Shown here piece by piece: positions 16,733 through 24,826 of a DNA stretch of 35,588 bases; within the stretch, counting starts at the first letter, position 1, and the number at the start of each line of letters is the position of its first letter. The translations under genes were made by a program, and so were the position numbers. The DNA comes from Jingweiarchaeum tengchongense. Lineage in GTDB: Archaea > Nanobdellota > Nanobdellia > Jingweiarchaeales > Jingweiarchaeaceae. Below the pieces are notes generated by a model. That model searched no databases and was not told the DNA's origin. It worked only from the letters and a program-made list of their open reading frames with translations. Where the stretch lies: assembly GCA_038874075.1 (NCBI GenBank), contig JAVZDD010000010.1, positions 1 through 35,588 on the forward strand, read 5' to 3'.

Positions 16733-17445
16733 CTCTTCAACAAATAAATTCTTTCATTGTAAACTGGATCTTTTATTGATGTGTCTTTGAATCCCAATTT
16801 TTTGAATAGTGATATTGCTGCTTCAGCTCTTGGGTTAGTTCTTGTTAGAATCGAGTTATATCTTTTTTTATTGAACTTCCATATCAATGAATTGCAGAGC
16901 TCCTCACCGATGCCAAGCGCTCTGAAATCATTTAATACACCAATCTCGTCAATGTATGCTACTCTCTCATTTTCCAATAAATCTAAAAGTTCGACTGATT
17001 TTGTTAATCTAAAAATTTCTTCTTTGTCTATGCCGTATCCCCACGTAAAACCAATGATTGTGTCTTTGTCTACTTTTTTTATACCGCTTTTTTTGGTGCA
17101 AAGTGCCCGATTATCAAAGTAACGATATATTCTCTTACCTGTTGTTTCAGCTATTAGACAAGTTGCATCTTTTTTGTTTAGTTCTTTTGACAGATCTTTT
17201 AAAACTCTTCTAATTGTCCAGTAAGGTACTAATCTTGTTCCATCAACTGGGCAAAATGTATTTCTGAAGTTTCTACCGAAATTGTTTTTTCCTTCGTCGC
17301 ATGTAGGACATTTCCTGTCCTCATTCCAAGGCTCATCTCTCCAAATTTCAATGTAGCACCTAGCAAGTTCCCTGATTTTTCTTTTATCCTCTTTATTGAT
17401 TTCTTTTATTTCTACAGCTTCTAATACAATTGTGAACCAATCCAC
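16723..17445 (-). CDS. GNAT-family N-acetyltransferase with inserted cysteine knuckle
   Basis: 240 residues starting at a GTG. The C-terminal half has GNAT features: a strand YIDEIGV, then the acetyl-CoA loop RALGIGEEL (about 175-183) and TNPRAEAAISLFKKLGF (203-219). Between about residues 45 and 70 lies a likely zinc knuckle, CPTC (Cys46, Cys49), 15 residues, then CPVD (Cys65, Asp68), in which Asp could be the fourth ligand. Substrate is unknown; acetylation of a small molecule or protein N-terminus is possible. The start is uncertain: the only good ribosome-binding site upstream fits an ATG at 17470 in a different frame (see separate entry). The stop lies within a perfect inverted repeat. 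Confidence 0.78.
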   Translation of the reverse strand: MDWFTIVLEAVEIKEINKEDKRKIRELARCYIEIWRDEPWNEDRKCPTCDEGKNNFGRNFRNTFCPVDGTRLVPYWTIRRVLKDLSKELNKKDATCLIAETTGKRIYRYFDNRALCTKKSGIKKVDKDTIIGFTWGYGIDKEEIFRLTKSVELLDLLENERVAYIDEIGVLNDFRALGIGEELCNSLIWKFNKKRYNSILTRTNPRAEAAISLFKKLGFKDTSIKDPVYNERIYLLKRLE

Positions 17446-17470
17446 CTTCGTCTTGCATCAATTTTTCCAT
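17393..17470 (-). CDS. Possible 25-residue upstream ORF, or frameshifted true start of the GNAT gene
   Basis: On the minus strand GGGGGTG (17483-17477) stands six bases before an ATG at 17470, the clearest Shine-Dalgarno-like site in this part of the window. The frame it opens runs 25 codons to a stop at 17393-17395, overlapping the beginning of the GNAT frame (GTG at 17445). Either this is a short leader peptide coupled to GNAT translation, or a one-base insertion/deletion separates the real start from the GNAT body. The sequence alone does not decide. Confidence 0.35.
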   Translation of the reverse strand: MEKLMQDEGGLVHNCIRSCRNKRNQ

Positions 17471-17507
17471 ATTTTTCACCCCCGTAATTTTATGAGAATG
17501 ACTAATT

Positions 17508-17573
17508 AATGATGTTTACAACTACTATAATCGAAGAATTCAGTAACTATGAAGCAAGACACCAAACATCATT
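17508..17573. repeat. Ten-base inverted repeat in the minD-GNAT intergenic region
   Basis: AATGATGTTT (17508-17517) and AAACATCATT (17564-17573) are perfect inverted repeats separated by 46 bases. They lie in the 185-base non-coding stretch after the minD-like gene and before the GNAT gene. A terminator-like or regulatory stem is possible, but in AT-rich DNA a single ten-base match is weak evidence. Confidence 0.3.
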
Positions 17574-17630
17574 TTAACCAAAAATATTTTGTTTATTTTT
17601 ATTTATAAATATTACGATTAGAAAGTAAGA

Positions 17631-18410
17631 TTAACCCATTCTAAAAAACTTTTTTAATCGTTCTATCATACTCTTTCTTTCTCTCCTTATTTTGTATCTG
17701 TATCCTATTAACCTAGCTGCAAGTTTCTTGAATTCTATGCTTGCCAAACTATCAGGAAAAGAGAATACTACTGGTTTTTTTAGTGCTATTGCTTTTCTAA
17801 CATTTTCATCCCAAGGGATTACAGCTAGTACTGGTAGTTCTAAAAATTCTTCGATGTTTTTTGGACTCAATTCATGACTCGTGTCCCCACGATATTCATT
17901 TACCACAACACCGATTGGCTTGACACCCAATTCTTTTGCAAATCTAATTACTTTTAATGCATCTATAATTGCCGGAAGCTCTGGATTTGTTGCAACCAGG
18001 AGCTCATCAGCAGACTCAATCGCATGCTTTGCGTCCAAACCAAGACCAGCAGGACAGTCAATAATAATGAAATCAGTTACACCAACAATGTCAATGATTG
18101 CGTCTGTAAACCTTTTCTTATGCTTGCTCTTCAGCTCGTGTACCGCAATGCTTGCTGGGACAACTTTTAAGCCAAGAGGATGGATGTAGACTGCTTCTTT
18201 TAAGTTCTTTATCTTTCCTTTTAGTACATCATGAATCGTTGTCGGTGTTTTTGGTATTCCCAAATGTATGCTCACATTTGCAGTCGTTATGTTACCATCT
18301 ACTAAAATTACATCCCTACCGAATTCATGCAGCGCAGAAGCGAGATTTATACTAAGTGTTGTCTTTCCAACACCACCCTTACCAGATGCTACCGCAATTA
18401 TCCTTGTCAT
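17631..18410 (-). CDS. minD: MinD-like ParA-family ATPase
   Basis: 259 residues from the ATG at 18410, which gives the usual MTRIIAVASG start; an ATG at 18434 would add eight unlikely residues. Deviant Walker A KGGVGKTT (11-18) with both lysines, switch I VDGNI (Asp38), and switch II IIIDCPAGLGLDA are all present. The C-terminus ends in a basic amphipathic helix (MIERLKKFFRMG) resembling the MinD membrane-targeting sequence. Archaeal MinD homologues position surface or motility machinery and act as membrane-bound spatial regulators; no MinE or MinC is seen here. Given the pilus genes in this window, a role in positioning such a machine is possible, but the genes are not adjacent. Confidence 0.9.
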   Translation of the reverse strand: MTRIIAVASGKGGVGKTTLSINLASALHEFGRDVILVDGNITTANVSIHLGIPKTPTTIHDVLKGKIKNLKEAVYIHPLGLKVVPASIAVHELKSKHKKRFTDAIIDIVGVTDFIIIDCPAGLGLDAKHAIESADELLVATNPELPAIIDALKVIRFAKELGVKPIGVVVNEYRGDTSHELSPKNIEEFLELPVLAVIPWDENVRKAIALKKPVVFSFPDSLASIEFKKLAARLIGYRYKIRRERKSMIERLKKFFRMG

Positions 18411-18528
18411 TACAACAAATTGGTAAAAATACAAGAAAATAAATGTTACGATTTTAAATTTCTTCTATTTCTTTTTCTTAAACTTTTAATTTCTTTATAA
18501 AATAGAATAGTAAGCGGGAGTATACTTA

Positions 18529-18602
18529 TGGGCTCGGAGGGATTTGAACCCTCGACACCACGGGCTTCAGCCGTGCGCGCTCCCGGGCTGCGCTACGAGC
18601 CC
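18529..18602 (-). tRNA. tRNA-Phe (anticodon GAA)
   Basis: On the minus strand: acceptor GGGCTCG/CGAGCCC, D-stem GCGC/GCGC with loop AGCCCGGGA, anticodon stem CACGG/CCGTG with loop CTGAAGC (GAA), variable GTGTC, T-arm GAGGG/CCCTC with TTCAAAT. Discriminator A at 18529; CCA is not encoded. No intron. It lies upstream of the minD-like gene on the same strand, 118 bases away. Confidence 0.95.
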
Positions 18603-18624
18603 ACATTTCTTATATGTCCATTAA

Positions 18625-18636
18625 GAAATTTAAAGC
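18625..18636. promoter_or_regulatory. Predicted shared TATA element of tRNA-Phe and the recJ-like gene
   Basis: AAATTTAAAGC reads as a TATA-like box on both strands. On the minus strand it is about 29 bases before tRNA-Phe; on the plus strand it would start transcription near 18656, about 27 bases before the ATG at 18683. A single bidirectional promoter or two overlapping ones would serve the 71-80 base divergent region. Confidence 0.35.
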
Positions 18637-18682
18637 TTTTCAAATCAAAAAATTTGTAAATATACAAATATAATTGGAGAAT

Positions 18683-19864
18683 ATGTCCATTGAGAAATTT
18701 CAACAGAAAGCAAGCGAGGCAATATCCAAACTAAAAAAATTAAGGGAAGAAGAAGTAACAGTCATCTTTCATGATGATGCCGATGGTCTATGTTCTGGTG
18801 CCATTACATACAAATTCCTTGAAAGGGAAGGATTTAAAGTCAAGCGTTTTTGTTTAGAGAAATTATATCCTGAAGTGATAGAAAACTTACATAAAAAAGA
18901 AAATAGAGTTATATTTTATTGTGATATTGGTTCAAGTCATGCTAACCTCATCTCAAATTTAAACAAAAATAAGAACTTAGTAATAATACTTGACCATCAT
19001 GATTTTGTTGAATCAGATGATCCCAATGTATTTGATTTAAATCTTGAAAGATTTTCATTAAAAGGAGAAACAGACTTTTCCAGCTCAACCGTCTGTTACC
19101 TCTTTGCTAAACTTATGAACCACATGAACATGGACCTAAGTTACCTAGCTTTAATTGGAAGTTGTGAAATTCCAGGTGATTTCATTAAAATAAATAGAGA
19201 GATAATGGAAGAGGCGATTAAAAATAAAATCCTGAGGGTGGATGGCAAAAAACTGATTATTAACAAATTTAACTTAGATATCAAAGAAGTTTTTTCAATG
19301 CTTCAAGTTCTTGGACCAGTTGGCTATTACAAGAATGGTCCAGAATTGGGTATAAAACTTTGTTTTGATGGTTTGGATGATGAAATAAAAGAAAGATTCA
19401 AGGAACTTGAAGAAAGCAGAAAGGTTGCAAATAAAAAATTACTCAATAAAATTATGAGAGAAGGATTGAACCAGACAAAGCATTTGCAATGGTTCGACGC
19501 AGGTGACATTTACAAAGATATGGGTACGAAAGTGATCGGAACTTTTTGTTCATATTTGTCCTATCAAAGAAGATTTATAAAACCATTCAAATATATTCTT
19601 GGATTCACAAATATGAGAGATGATATTCCTGGATATGGAAAACTGAAAAATCACTACGTGAAGGTTTCAATGAGAGCCCCGAGCATGTTACAGGAATACA
19701 TAAATAAAAACAAATCACCAAGTACAGTTGAATTATTGAAAAAAACATGTGAAAAAATAGATGGTATAGCAGATGGACATGCGGTCGCAGCTTCAGCGGC
19801 CATATTGGCAAATAAAAAAGAAGCGCTCATCGATGAGATAGAATCTTTTTTCGCTACCAAATAG
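18683..19864 (+). CDS. DHH-family phosphoesterase, archaeal RecJ-like nuclease
   Basis: 393 residues from the ATG at 18683; an in-frame TTG nine bases earlier is less likely, and GGAG (18676-18679) precedes the ATG. DHH-family motifs in order: FHDDADGLCSG (about 29-39), IFYCDIGSSHA with Asp81, LDHHDF (His105-His106), and LIGSCEIPGDF. The C-terminal DHHA1-like end has GIADGHAVAASAA, replacing the usual GGHxxAAG. Archaeal RecJ relatives (GAN/HAN type) are single-strand exonucleases associated with replication and repair; this one could also be a nucleotide or oligonucleotide phosphoesterase. It stands alone, divergent from tRNA-Phe. Confidence 0.85.
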   Translation: MSIEKFQQKASEAISKLKKLREEEVTVIFHDDADGLCSGAITYKFLEREGFKVKRFCLEKLYPEVIENLHKKENRVIFYCDIGSSHANLISNLNKNKNLVIILDHHDFVESDDPNVFDLNLERFSLKGETDFSSSTVCYLFAKLMNHMNMDLSYLALIGSCEIPGDFIKINREIMEEAIKNKILRVDGKKLIINKFNLDIKEVFSMLQVLGPVGYYKNGPELGIKLCFDGLDDEIKERFKELEESRKVANKKLLNKIMREGLNQTKHLQWFDAGDIYKDMGTKVIGTFCSYLSYQRRFIKPFKYILGFTNMRDDIPGYGKLKNHYVKVSMRAPSMLQEYINKNKSPSTVELLKKTCEKIDGIADGHAVAASAAILANKKEALIDEIESFFATK

Positions 19865-19900
19865 TAACATTTATATACATTTTGTTTTTAATGATAGATA

Positions 19901-20437
19901 ATGATAGAAAGGACAAGACCTAAGTATTTGGTTAAACTGGTAGAGCATGTTAAAGAAACATTTAATGAGAATAAATTGGAAAAGATGATGCAGGATTATC
20001 AAAAAAATTTGATAAAAAATTTTCTAATTTTAAATAAACTTTTACAAAATAGAGAAAAATTTGATGAAAAAGCCATTATTGATGCGAGAATAGCAGACAT
20101 TCTATATACTACAAGTTTTGTGAATAACTTGGAAGACCTAATTACAGATAACATAAAGAGAGAAGCCAATTATATCGCACAGGGAATATATCAACTCCGT
20201 TATCCACTTACAATATTCCAAAATATACCGAAGAACTTGGAGGGGAAGATTCATCAAGTTATTTCAGAAGAAATGGAAAGATTAAGTAAGAATTTTTTAA
20301 GCAAGAACGCAGACATAATTAATTTTTTAAAATTTGCATATAATGCGCTTAAAAACAATGCATCTCAGGAAATTCCAAATCTTGAAGGTTTAATTGAAAA
20401 TACGAAGAAATTGCATTTATTTATGAAAACTAATTAA
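19901..20437 (+). CDS. Helical protein of unknown function
   Basis: 178 residues, charged and almost entirely alpha-helical by composition, without signal peptide, membrane segment or cysteine motif. I do not recognise it. A segment reading DARIADILYTTSFVNNLEDL and the following helices look like a bundle, as in replication-associated or scaffold proteins. TATTTATATAC-like sequence near 19868-19877 is about 28 bases before the ATG, so the transcript is likely leaderless and separate from the recJ-like gene 36 bases upstream. Location next to the nuclease raises a replication/repair link, but this is only context. Its 3' end overlaps the convergent gene by eight bases. Confidence 0.7.
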   Translation: MIERTRPKYLVKLVEHVKETFNENKLEKMMQDYQKNLIKNFLILNKLLQNREKFDEKAIIDARIADILYTTSFVNNLEDLITDNIKREANYIAQGIYQLRYPLTIFQNIPKNLEGKIHQVISEEMERLSKNFLSKNADIINFLKFAYNALKNNASQEIPNLEGLIENTKKLHLFMKTN

Positions 20438-20924
20438 AAAATTTTGATTCACAATTAACTTCACAGAATATGATTCTATTTAATTTTCCGGCCTCTGCAT
20501 CAACACTTGCAATTCCCTGTAATTCATAGAAGGTTTCATTTCCAATGGTGTATGGTTTTGTAATGCTTATGCTATATATACAATCGATGCTGTACGGATA
20601 TTTATATTGTGGATACTTTCCAAAGTAAAAAACCCAGTATTCACAATCAATAATTTTTACTTCACGACCACCGTAGAGCCCATATCTGAAATCTAATCTT
20701 GGGACGTCTCGCTTAATTATATCTATAGCATCACTATAATTTACTCCAGAGTATCCACCAAGCACATTCTCATAGAACTTGACCAAAGAGGAGAGTGTTG
20801 ATTTTTCCCGATTGCAAACAGATATTTTAAAATAGTAATAGTAGGAAGAGGCGATAAAAACGAATTCTACTGCTACGAGAAAAATGATTAAAACTAATAG
20901 TGCTTCATCCCATCTTTCTTTCAT
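20430..20924 (-). CDS. Membrane-anchored exported protein, unknown function
   Basis: 164 residues with one N-terminal hydrophobic helix (about 8-30, ALLVLIIFLVAVEFVFIASS) preceded by charged residues, so a signal anchor with the bulk outside. The outer part has six cysteines (including IFCEVNCES at the C-terminus), an aromatic stretch and two N-glycosylation sequons (NYS, NET). Charged residues then a hydrophobic helix resemble minor pilins, but no class III cleavage motif is clear. It lies after the thermosome in the opposite convergence zone. No family recognised. Confidence 0.6.
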   Translation of the reverse strand: MKERWDEALLVLIIFLVAVEFVFIASSYYYYFKISVCNREKSTLSSLVKFYENVLGGYSGVNYSDAIDIIKRDVPRLDFRYGLYGGREVKIIDCEYWVFYFGKYPQYKYPYSIDCIYSISITKPYTIGNETFYELQGIASVDAEAGKLNRIIFCEVNCESKFFN

Positions 20925-20999
20925 TGAATTTATTAAATAATTACAAGAAATTAAAGTTTTTCTGTGATAAAAAATAAATAAAGAAATTCGAGTTTAAGT

Positions 21000-22637
21000 T
21001 TAATATTCACCTTCTGGTGGCATGCTTCCTGGACCAGAAGGCATCTTTCCACTTTCTTTTACTTTTCCAGCTGCTATCACATCATCGATTCTAAGAATCA
21101 TTACCGCTGCTTCGCTTGCGCTCTTTACTGCTTGTATTTTCACTTTTAATGGTTCAATTACGCCAAGCTTCCACATATCGCTTACTTTACCATTTACATC
21201 GATGCCAGCCCACTTTTCTCCTTTTTCGTGCTTTGCCTTTATCTCAACGAGCATGTCTATTGGATCAAGACCTGCATTTTCCGCTAGTGTCTTTGGTATG
21301 ATCTCCATTGAATCTGCAAATGCCTTCACTGCGAACTGTTCTCTACCGCTTAATGTTTCTGCATATTTTCTTAGTTCTTTTGCAACTTCTATTTCTGGTG
21401 CTCCACCACCAGCAACAACCTTTCCATCTTCAATCACTGCTTTTAAGTCACCAAGCGCATCCTTTATTGCCCTTTCTGCTTCATCAACGACGTGCTCCGT
21501 TCCACCGCGTATCAATATTGTAACCGCCTTTGGATTCTTGCATTTCTTTACAAATGTGAGTGACTCACCTGCAATTTTTTTCTCTTCAACAACCTTTGCA
21601 TATCCAAGATCTTTTGCACTTAAATCATCCAAGCTTGACACAATTCTTGCACCAGTGGCCTTCGCTAATTTCTTCATGTCACTCTCGCTCACTCTCCTCA
21701 CTGCAAATATTCCTGCTTTTGCTAGGAAGTGTTGTGCTACTTCATCTATTCCTTTTTGACAGAATAATACATTTGCACCTGATTTCTTTACCTTTTCAAC
21801 CATTTCCTTCAGCATCTTTTCCTCTTCTGCAATGAATGATTCTAATTGCTCGGGTCTTTCTATCCTTATCTGCGCATCAACTTCTGTTTTCTCAATTTCC
21901 AATGCAGCATCTAAAAGTGCAATCTTCGCATCCTCAACGATTCTTGGCATACCACCATGTACTCTTTCTTTGTCTATGACAACACCTTCCACCAATTCAG
22001 TATCATCAACGCTCCCACCGATCTTTTTTTGTAATTTTATGTTGTCCAGGTCAAGAAATGGTTTACCTTCACTCTCTTCTTTTACCTGTTCTGCTGCTTT
22101 GGTTAATATATTTACGAGCGTTTCCCTCGCAGTTTGCGAGCCTTTACCAGTAATTGCTGTTCTGACAATTGCTTTTATAATCTCCTCTTCCTCCTTTCCT
22201 TTTATCGTTACTGCAATATTATTAAGTACTTCCTCTGCCTTATCAGCTGCTAACTTGTATCCTTTTGCTATCACTGTTGGATGTATTTCCTGGTCAAGCA
22301 ATGTTTCTGCATTTTTTAATAACTCACCAGCAAGAATTACTGCAGTTGTTGTTCCATCCCCAACTTCTTCTTCTTGTGTTTTGGCAATCTCAACCATCAT
22401 CTTTGCTGCTGGATGTTCTATCTCCATTTCCTCCAATATTGTTACTCCATCATTTGTTATTACTACATCACCCAAAGAATCAACAAGCATCTTGTCCATT
22501 CCCTTCGGACCAAGTGTAGTTCTAACTGTCTCAGCAGCTACTCTTGCTGCCATTATATTTGTTCTTTGGGCATCTCTCCCAATCGTCCTTTGATAACCCT
22601 CAGGGAGTATCAATATTGGTGTAGTTTTTTCAGCCAT
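21000..22637 (-). CDS. thsA: Thermosome subunit (group II chaperonin)
   Basis: 545 residues from the ATG at 22637; the upstream ATG at 22655 adds six residues unlike the family, while GAGGTG seven bases before 22637 is a good ribosome-binding site. Motifs: TTLGPKGMDKMLVD, VTITNDGVTILEEM-type phosphate loop (here VVITNDGVTILEEM), EVGDGTTTAVILAGELL, and VVAGGGAPEIEVAKELR of the C-terminal equatorial domain. The tail ends in Pro-Gly-Ser-Met rather than a long GGM repeat. It folds proteins by ATP-driven closure of an eight- or nine-membered double ring. Only one subunit gene is in this window. Promoter TTATATAA near 22686-22695. Confidence 0.98.
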   Translation of the reverse strand: MAEKTTPILILPEGYQRTIGRDAQRTNIMAARVAAETVRTTLGPKGMDKMLVDSLGDVVITNDGVTILEEMEIEHPAAKMMVEIAKTQEEEVGDGTTTAVILAGELLKNAETLLDQEIHPTVIAKGYKLAADKAEEVLNNIAVTIKGKEEEEIIKAIVRTAITGKGSQTARETLVNILTKAAEQVKEESEGKPFLDLDNIKLQKKIGGSVDDTELVEGVVIDKERVHGGMPRIVEDAKIALLDAALEIEKTEVDAQIRIERPEQLESFIAEEEKMLKEMVEKVKKSGANVLFCQKGIDEVAQHFLAKAGIFAVRRVSESDMKKLAKATGARIVSSLDDLSAKDLGYAKVVEEKKIAGESLTFVKKCKNPKAVTILIRGGTEHVVDEAERAIKDALGDLKAVIEDGKVVAGGGAPEIEVAKELRKYAETLSGREQFAVKAFADSMEIIPKTLAENAGLDPIDMLVEIKAKHEKGEKWAGIDVNGKVSDMWKLGVIEPLKVKIQAVKSASEAAVMILRIDDVIAAGKVKESGKMPSGPGSMPPEGEY

Positions 22638-22685
22638 TTTTAACACCTCTATCAAAATATTTTTTACTAATTATTAGAATCATCA

Positions 22686-22695
22686 CTTATATAAC
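22686..22695 (-). promoter_or_regulatory. Thermosome promoter (TATA box)
   Basis: GTTATATAAG on the minus strand is the most consensus-like TATA box seen in the window. It implies a start near 22664 and a 5' leader of about 27 bases carrying the GAGGTG ribosome-binding site, unlike the many leaderless genes here. This fits high expression. Confidence 0.6.
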
Positions 22696-22699
22696 ACAA

Positions 22700-24787
22700 T
22701 TATGTTTTTAAACTTTTTGCTTTCATTTTTAACCAGTTACAAACTACACGGTATATCTTGCAGTAATTAATTTTTTTCTCTTCAATCAAATTTAGAAAGA
22801 GCTTATTCCCGGCAATTACATGTTCCACATTAAGTAATTCTGGTTTGTTAAATTTCTTTGCTGATTTAACATACGCTTCCTTTATCATTGCCCTCAATTT
22901 TATACTCTGAATAACTCGATTTAATTTCATACCTCTTAGTTCACAAATTCTTTTTATTATAAATGAATTTTTTAAATTACAATACACAAGCTTGTCCTTC
23001 AAACTATCATATTTCATTAAGTCTGCAAACCCGTTTTCTCTTAATGGATCTTCGTTCCAAAATTTCCCCACTTCACACACATTTATGACTCTCCTTTTTC
23101 TTCTTATTCCTTCCCTTTCCCTTAAACTTGCGCAAGAAATTACGATATCAGTTGCTTTAAAACTTGTTTTAGGAACGTCAAGATCATTCACAATCCTATC
23201 ATAGACATCATAAACTGAAGAACCGTGTATTGTACCAAGTACAACATTACCAATAGCACCGATTCTCATTGCCTCGAATAAAGCCCTCGCTTCCTTACTC
23301 CTAACTTCACCAATTACGAGCACACTTTCACCCAAACGCAATGCTGTTCTCAATGCTTGTTCTGGTGTTAACTCGTATTCGTCACTACCCAATACTTGTT
23401 TAACTCTCAAATGTTGTATTTTGTATCCATGCTGCTTGAGTAAATCAATTGGTAGTTCTGGTGTATCTTCAATTACAATTATTCTGTAATTTGGTGGAAT
23501 TTCACAAAGTAGCGCAGAAAGGAGTGATGTCTTACCACTCCCCCTAGTTCCAGTGATTAGAATTGATACCTCACTTTGTAATAGGAAATTCAGTAATCCA
23601 GCACACGCCGCATTTAACATTTTAGCTTCAATGAACTTTGGTAATGTCCAAGCTTTTTCTTTGTGCTTCCTAAATGCAAAACCAACACCACTAAATGTTA
23701 AAGGCTCACAAACACCACATACTCTCACTTTATATTCTTTTATTTGTGAATCAATCGAAGGATATGCTTCGTCAAATGGTCTTCCAGAAAAAGCTCTTAT
23801 TCTTGTTGCCACTTTTTCTAGATCTTCCTTGCTCAAGATAATATTCGTGACACATTCTTCATACTTTTGATGATAGACATGGACCCTACTATTACCAGGA
23901 GAATCGACATAGATATCCTGCAGATTCTCATCAGCAAATAGTATTTCTAATATACCATAACCAACAGAATACCTGATCAAGATATTGCTTAATTTTTCAA
24001 TTTTATCCTTTGTCAGATTTGGTGCTATTTCTTTTATTTTATCCTTCACAATTTTTTCCATTTCATCTCTTACTTTTTCTGGTTCAATTTCCCGTTCTAT
24101 TTTTTCTATTTCTGCAAGTGTTTTTCCAATTATTCCCAATTCATCCGCGTTTAGAGTCATTTCGGGAGGGAAAATGAAATAGAATGGTTCAATCATTTCT
24201 TCACTCTTAAACACTTTTATGCTTGCACCCATCACCTGATATTCTTCCAAAAGGACGGTTCTGTCTGGAATATCAAGAAATATAAAACTTGATATAAAAC
24301 TTGGTTTGATTTCATATTTGAATATGATGTGATAGATCTCCCTTGAACGATAGTTGCCAAACTTTCTTGCTAATTTTATGATCGTTGTTTTACTCATTTC
24401 TTCCTTAATCCTTTTTATTAAATTCATTGATTCACATTTACATTTAATATTTGGAAATGAGACAAGTTGAAAGTAACATGAGATTGGATCAGTATGAATG
24501 TCCTCAATGATCCCCATTATCTTTGATTCACATTTTTTACATATTTTTTCCTTTATTTCAAATCCATTCAAGAACCTTGCATAATCCTTTAGTATTGCTA
24601 CACCATGTGTATCAAGATGTTTATCAACCAATTTTCTCAGAATTAATTCATCAACTTCATTTTCTTTTAATAAGTTCATTACACATTTGAAGCAATTACC
24701 ATTACCAAGACTTGCATTGTTTACGCAACTTCCGCAGTCTACCACGAGAATCTTTTTTCCACTGATCTCTCTAATAAGATATTCCAT
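22700..24787 (-). CDS. Type II/IV secretion system ATPase (GspE/VirB11-like) with cysteine-rich N-terminus
   Basis: 695 residues, longer than a simple pilus ATPase. The C-terminal half is a secretion NTPase: Walker A ITGTRGSGKT (411-420), Asp box IVIEDTPELP with Glu440, Walker B VLVIGEVRS (Glu494), His box LGTIHGSS (His521). The first 120 residues hold a likely zinc cluster: CGSC (18-21) and CFKC (32-35), then CKKC (83-86) and CKC (116-118). A linker/N1-like domain lies at about 200-380. Such ATPases power assembly of pili or secretion of substrates through a T2SS-type platform. It is transcribed away from a pilin-like gene 39 bases off; its platform protein is not adjacent, so it may share the T2SSF proteins at 29563-31763 or have others elsewhere. 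Confidence 0.9.
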   Translation of the reverse strand: MEYLIREISGKKILVVDCGSCVNNASLGNGNCFKCVMNLLKENEVDELILRKLVDKHLDTHGVAILKDYARFLNGFEIKEKICKKCESKIMGIIEDIHTDPISCYFQLVSFPNIKCKCESMNLIKRIKEEMSKTTIIKLARKFGNYRSREIYHIIFKYEIKPSFISSFIFLDIPDRTVLLEEYQVMGASIKVFKSEEMIEPFYFIFPPEMTLNADELGIIGKTLAEIEKIEREIEPEKVRDEMEKIVKDKIKEIAPNLTKDKIEKLSNILIRYSVGYGILEILFADENLQDIYVDSPGNSRVHVYHQKYEECVTNIILSKEDLEKVATRIRAFSGRPFDEAYPSIDSQIKEYKVRVCGVCEPLTFSGVGFAFRKHKEKAWTLPKFIEAKMLNAACAGLLNFLLQSEVSILITGTRGSGKTSLLSALLCEIPPNYRIIVIEDTPELPIDLLKQHGYKIQHLRVKQVLGSDEYELTPEQALRTALRLGESVLVIGEVRSKEARALFEAMRIGAIGNVVLGTIHGSSVYDVYDRIVNDLDVPKTSFKATDIVISCASLREREGIRRKRRVINVCEVGKFWNEDPLRENGFADLMKYDSLKDKLVYCNLKNSFIIKRICELRGMKLNRVIQSIKLRAMIKEAYVKSAKKFNKPELLNVEHVIAGNKLFLNLIEEKKINYCKIYRVVCNWLKMKAKSLKT

Positions 24788-24826
24788 TGCAAATACCTTA
24801 TATTATCTTATTTTTTAGAGATTGTT

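Noticed and set aside
21022..22593. Several long plus-strand frames opposite the thermosome
   Set aside because: Ser/Pro/Leu/His-rich translations caused by codon bias of the real gene on the other strand; the thermosome is intact across its whole length.
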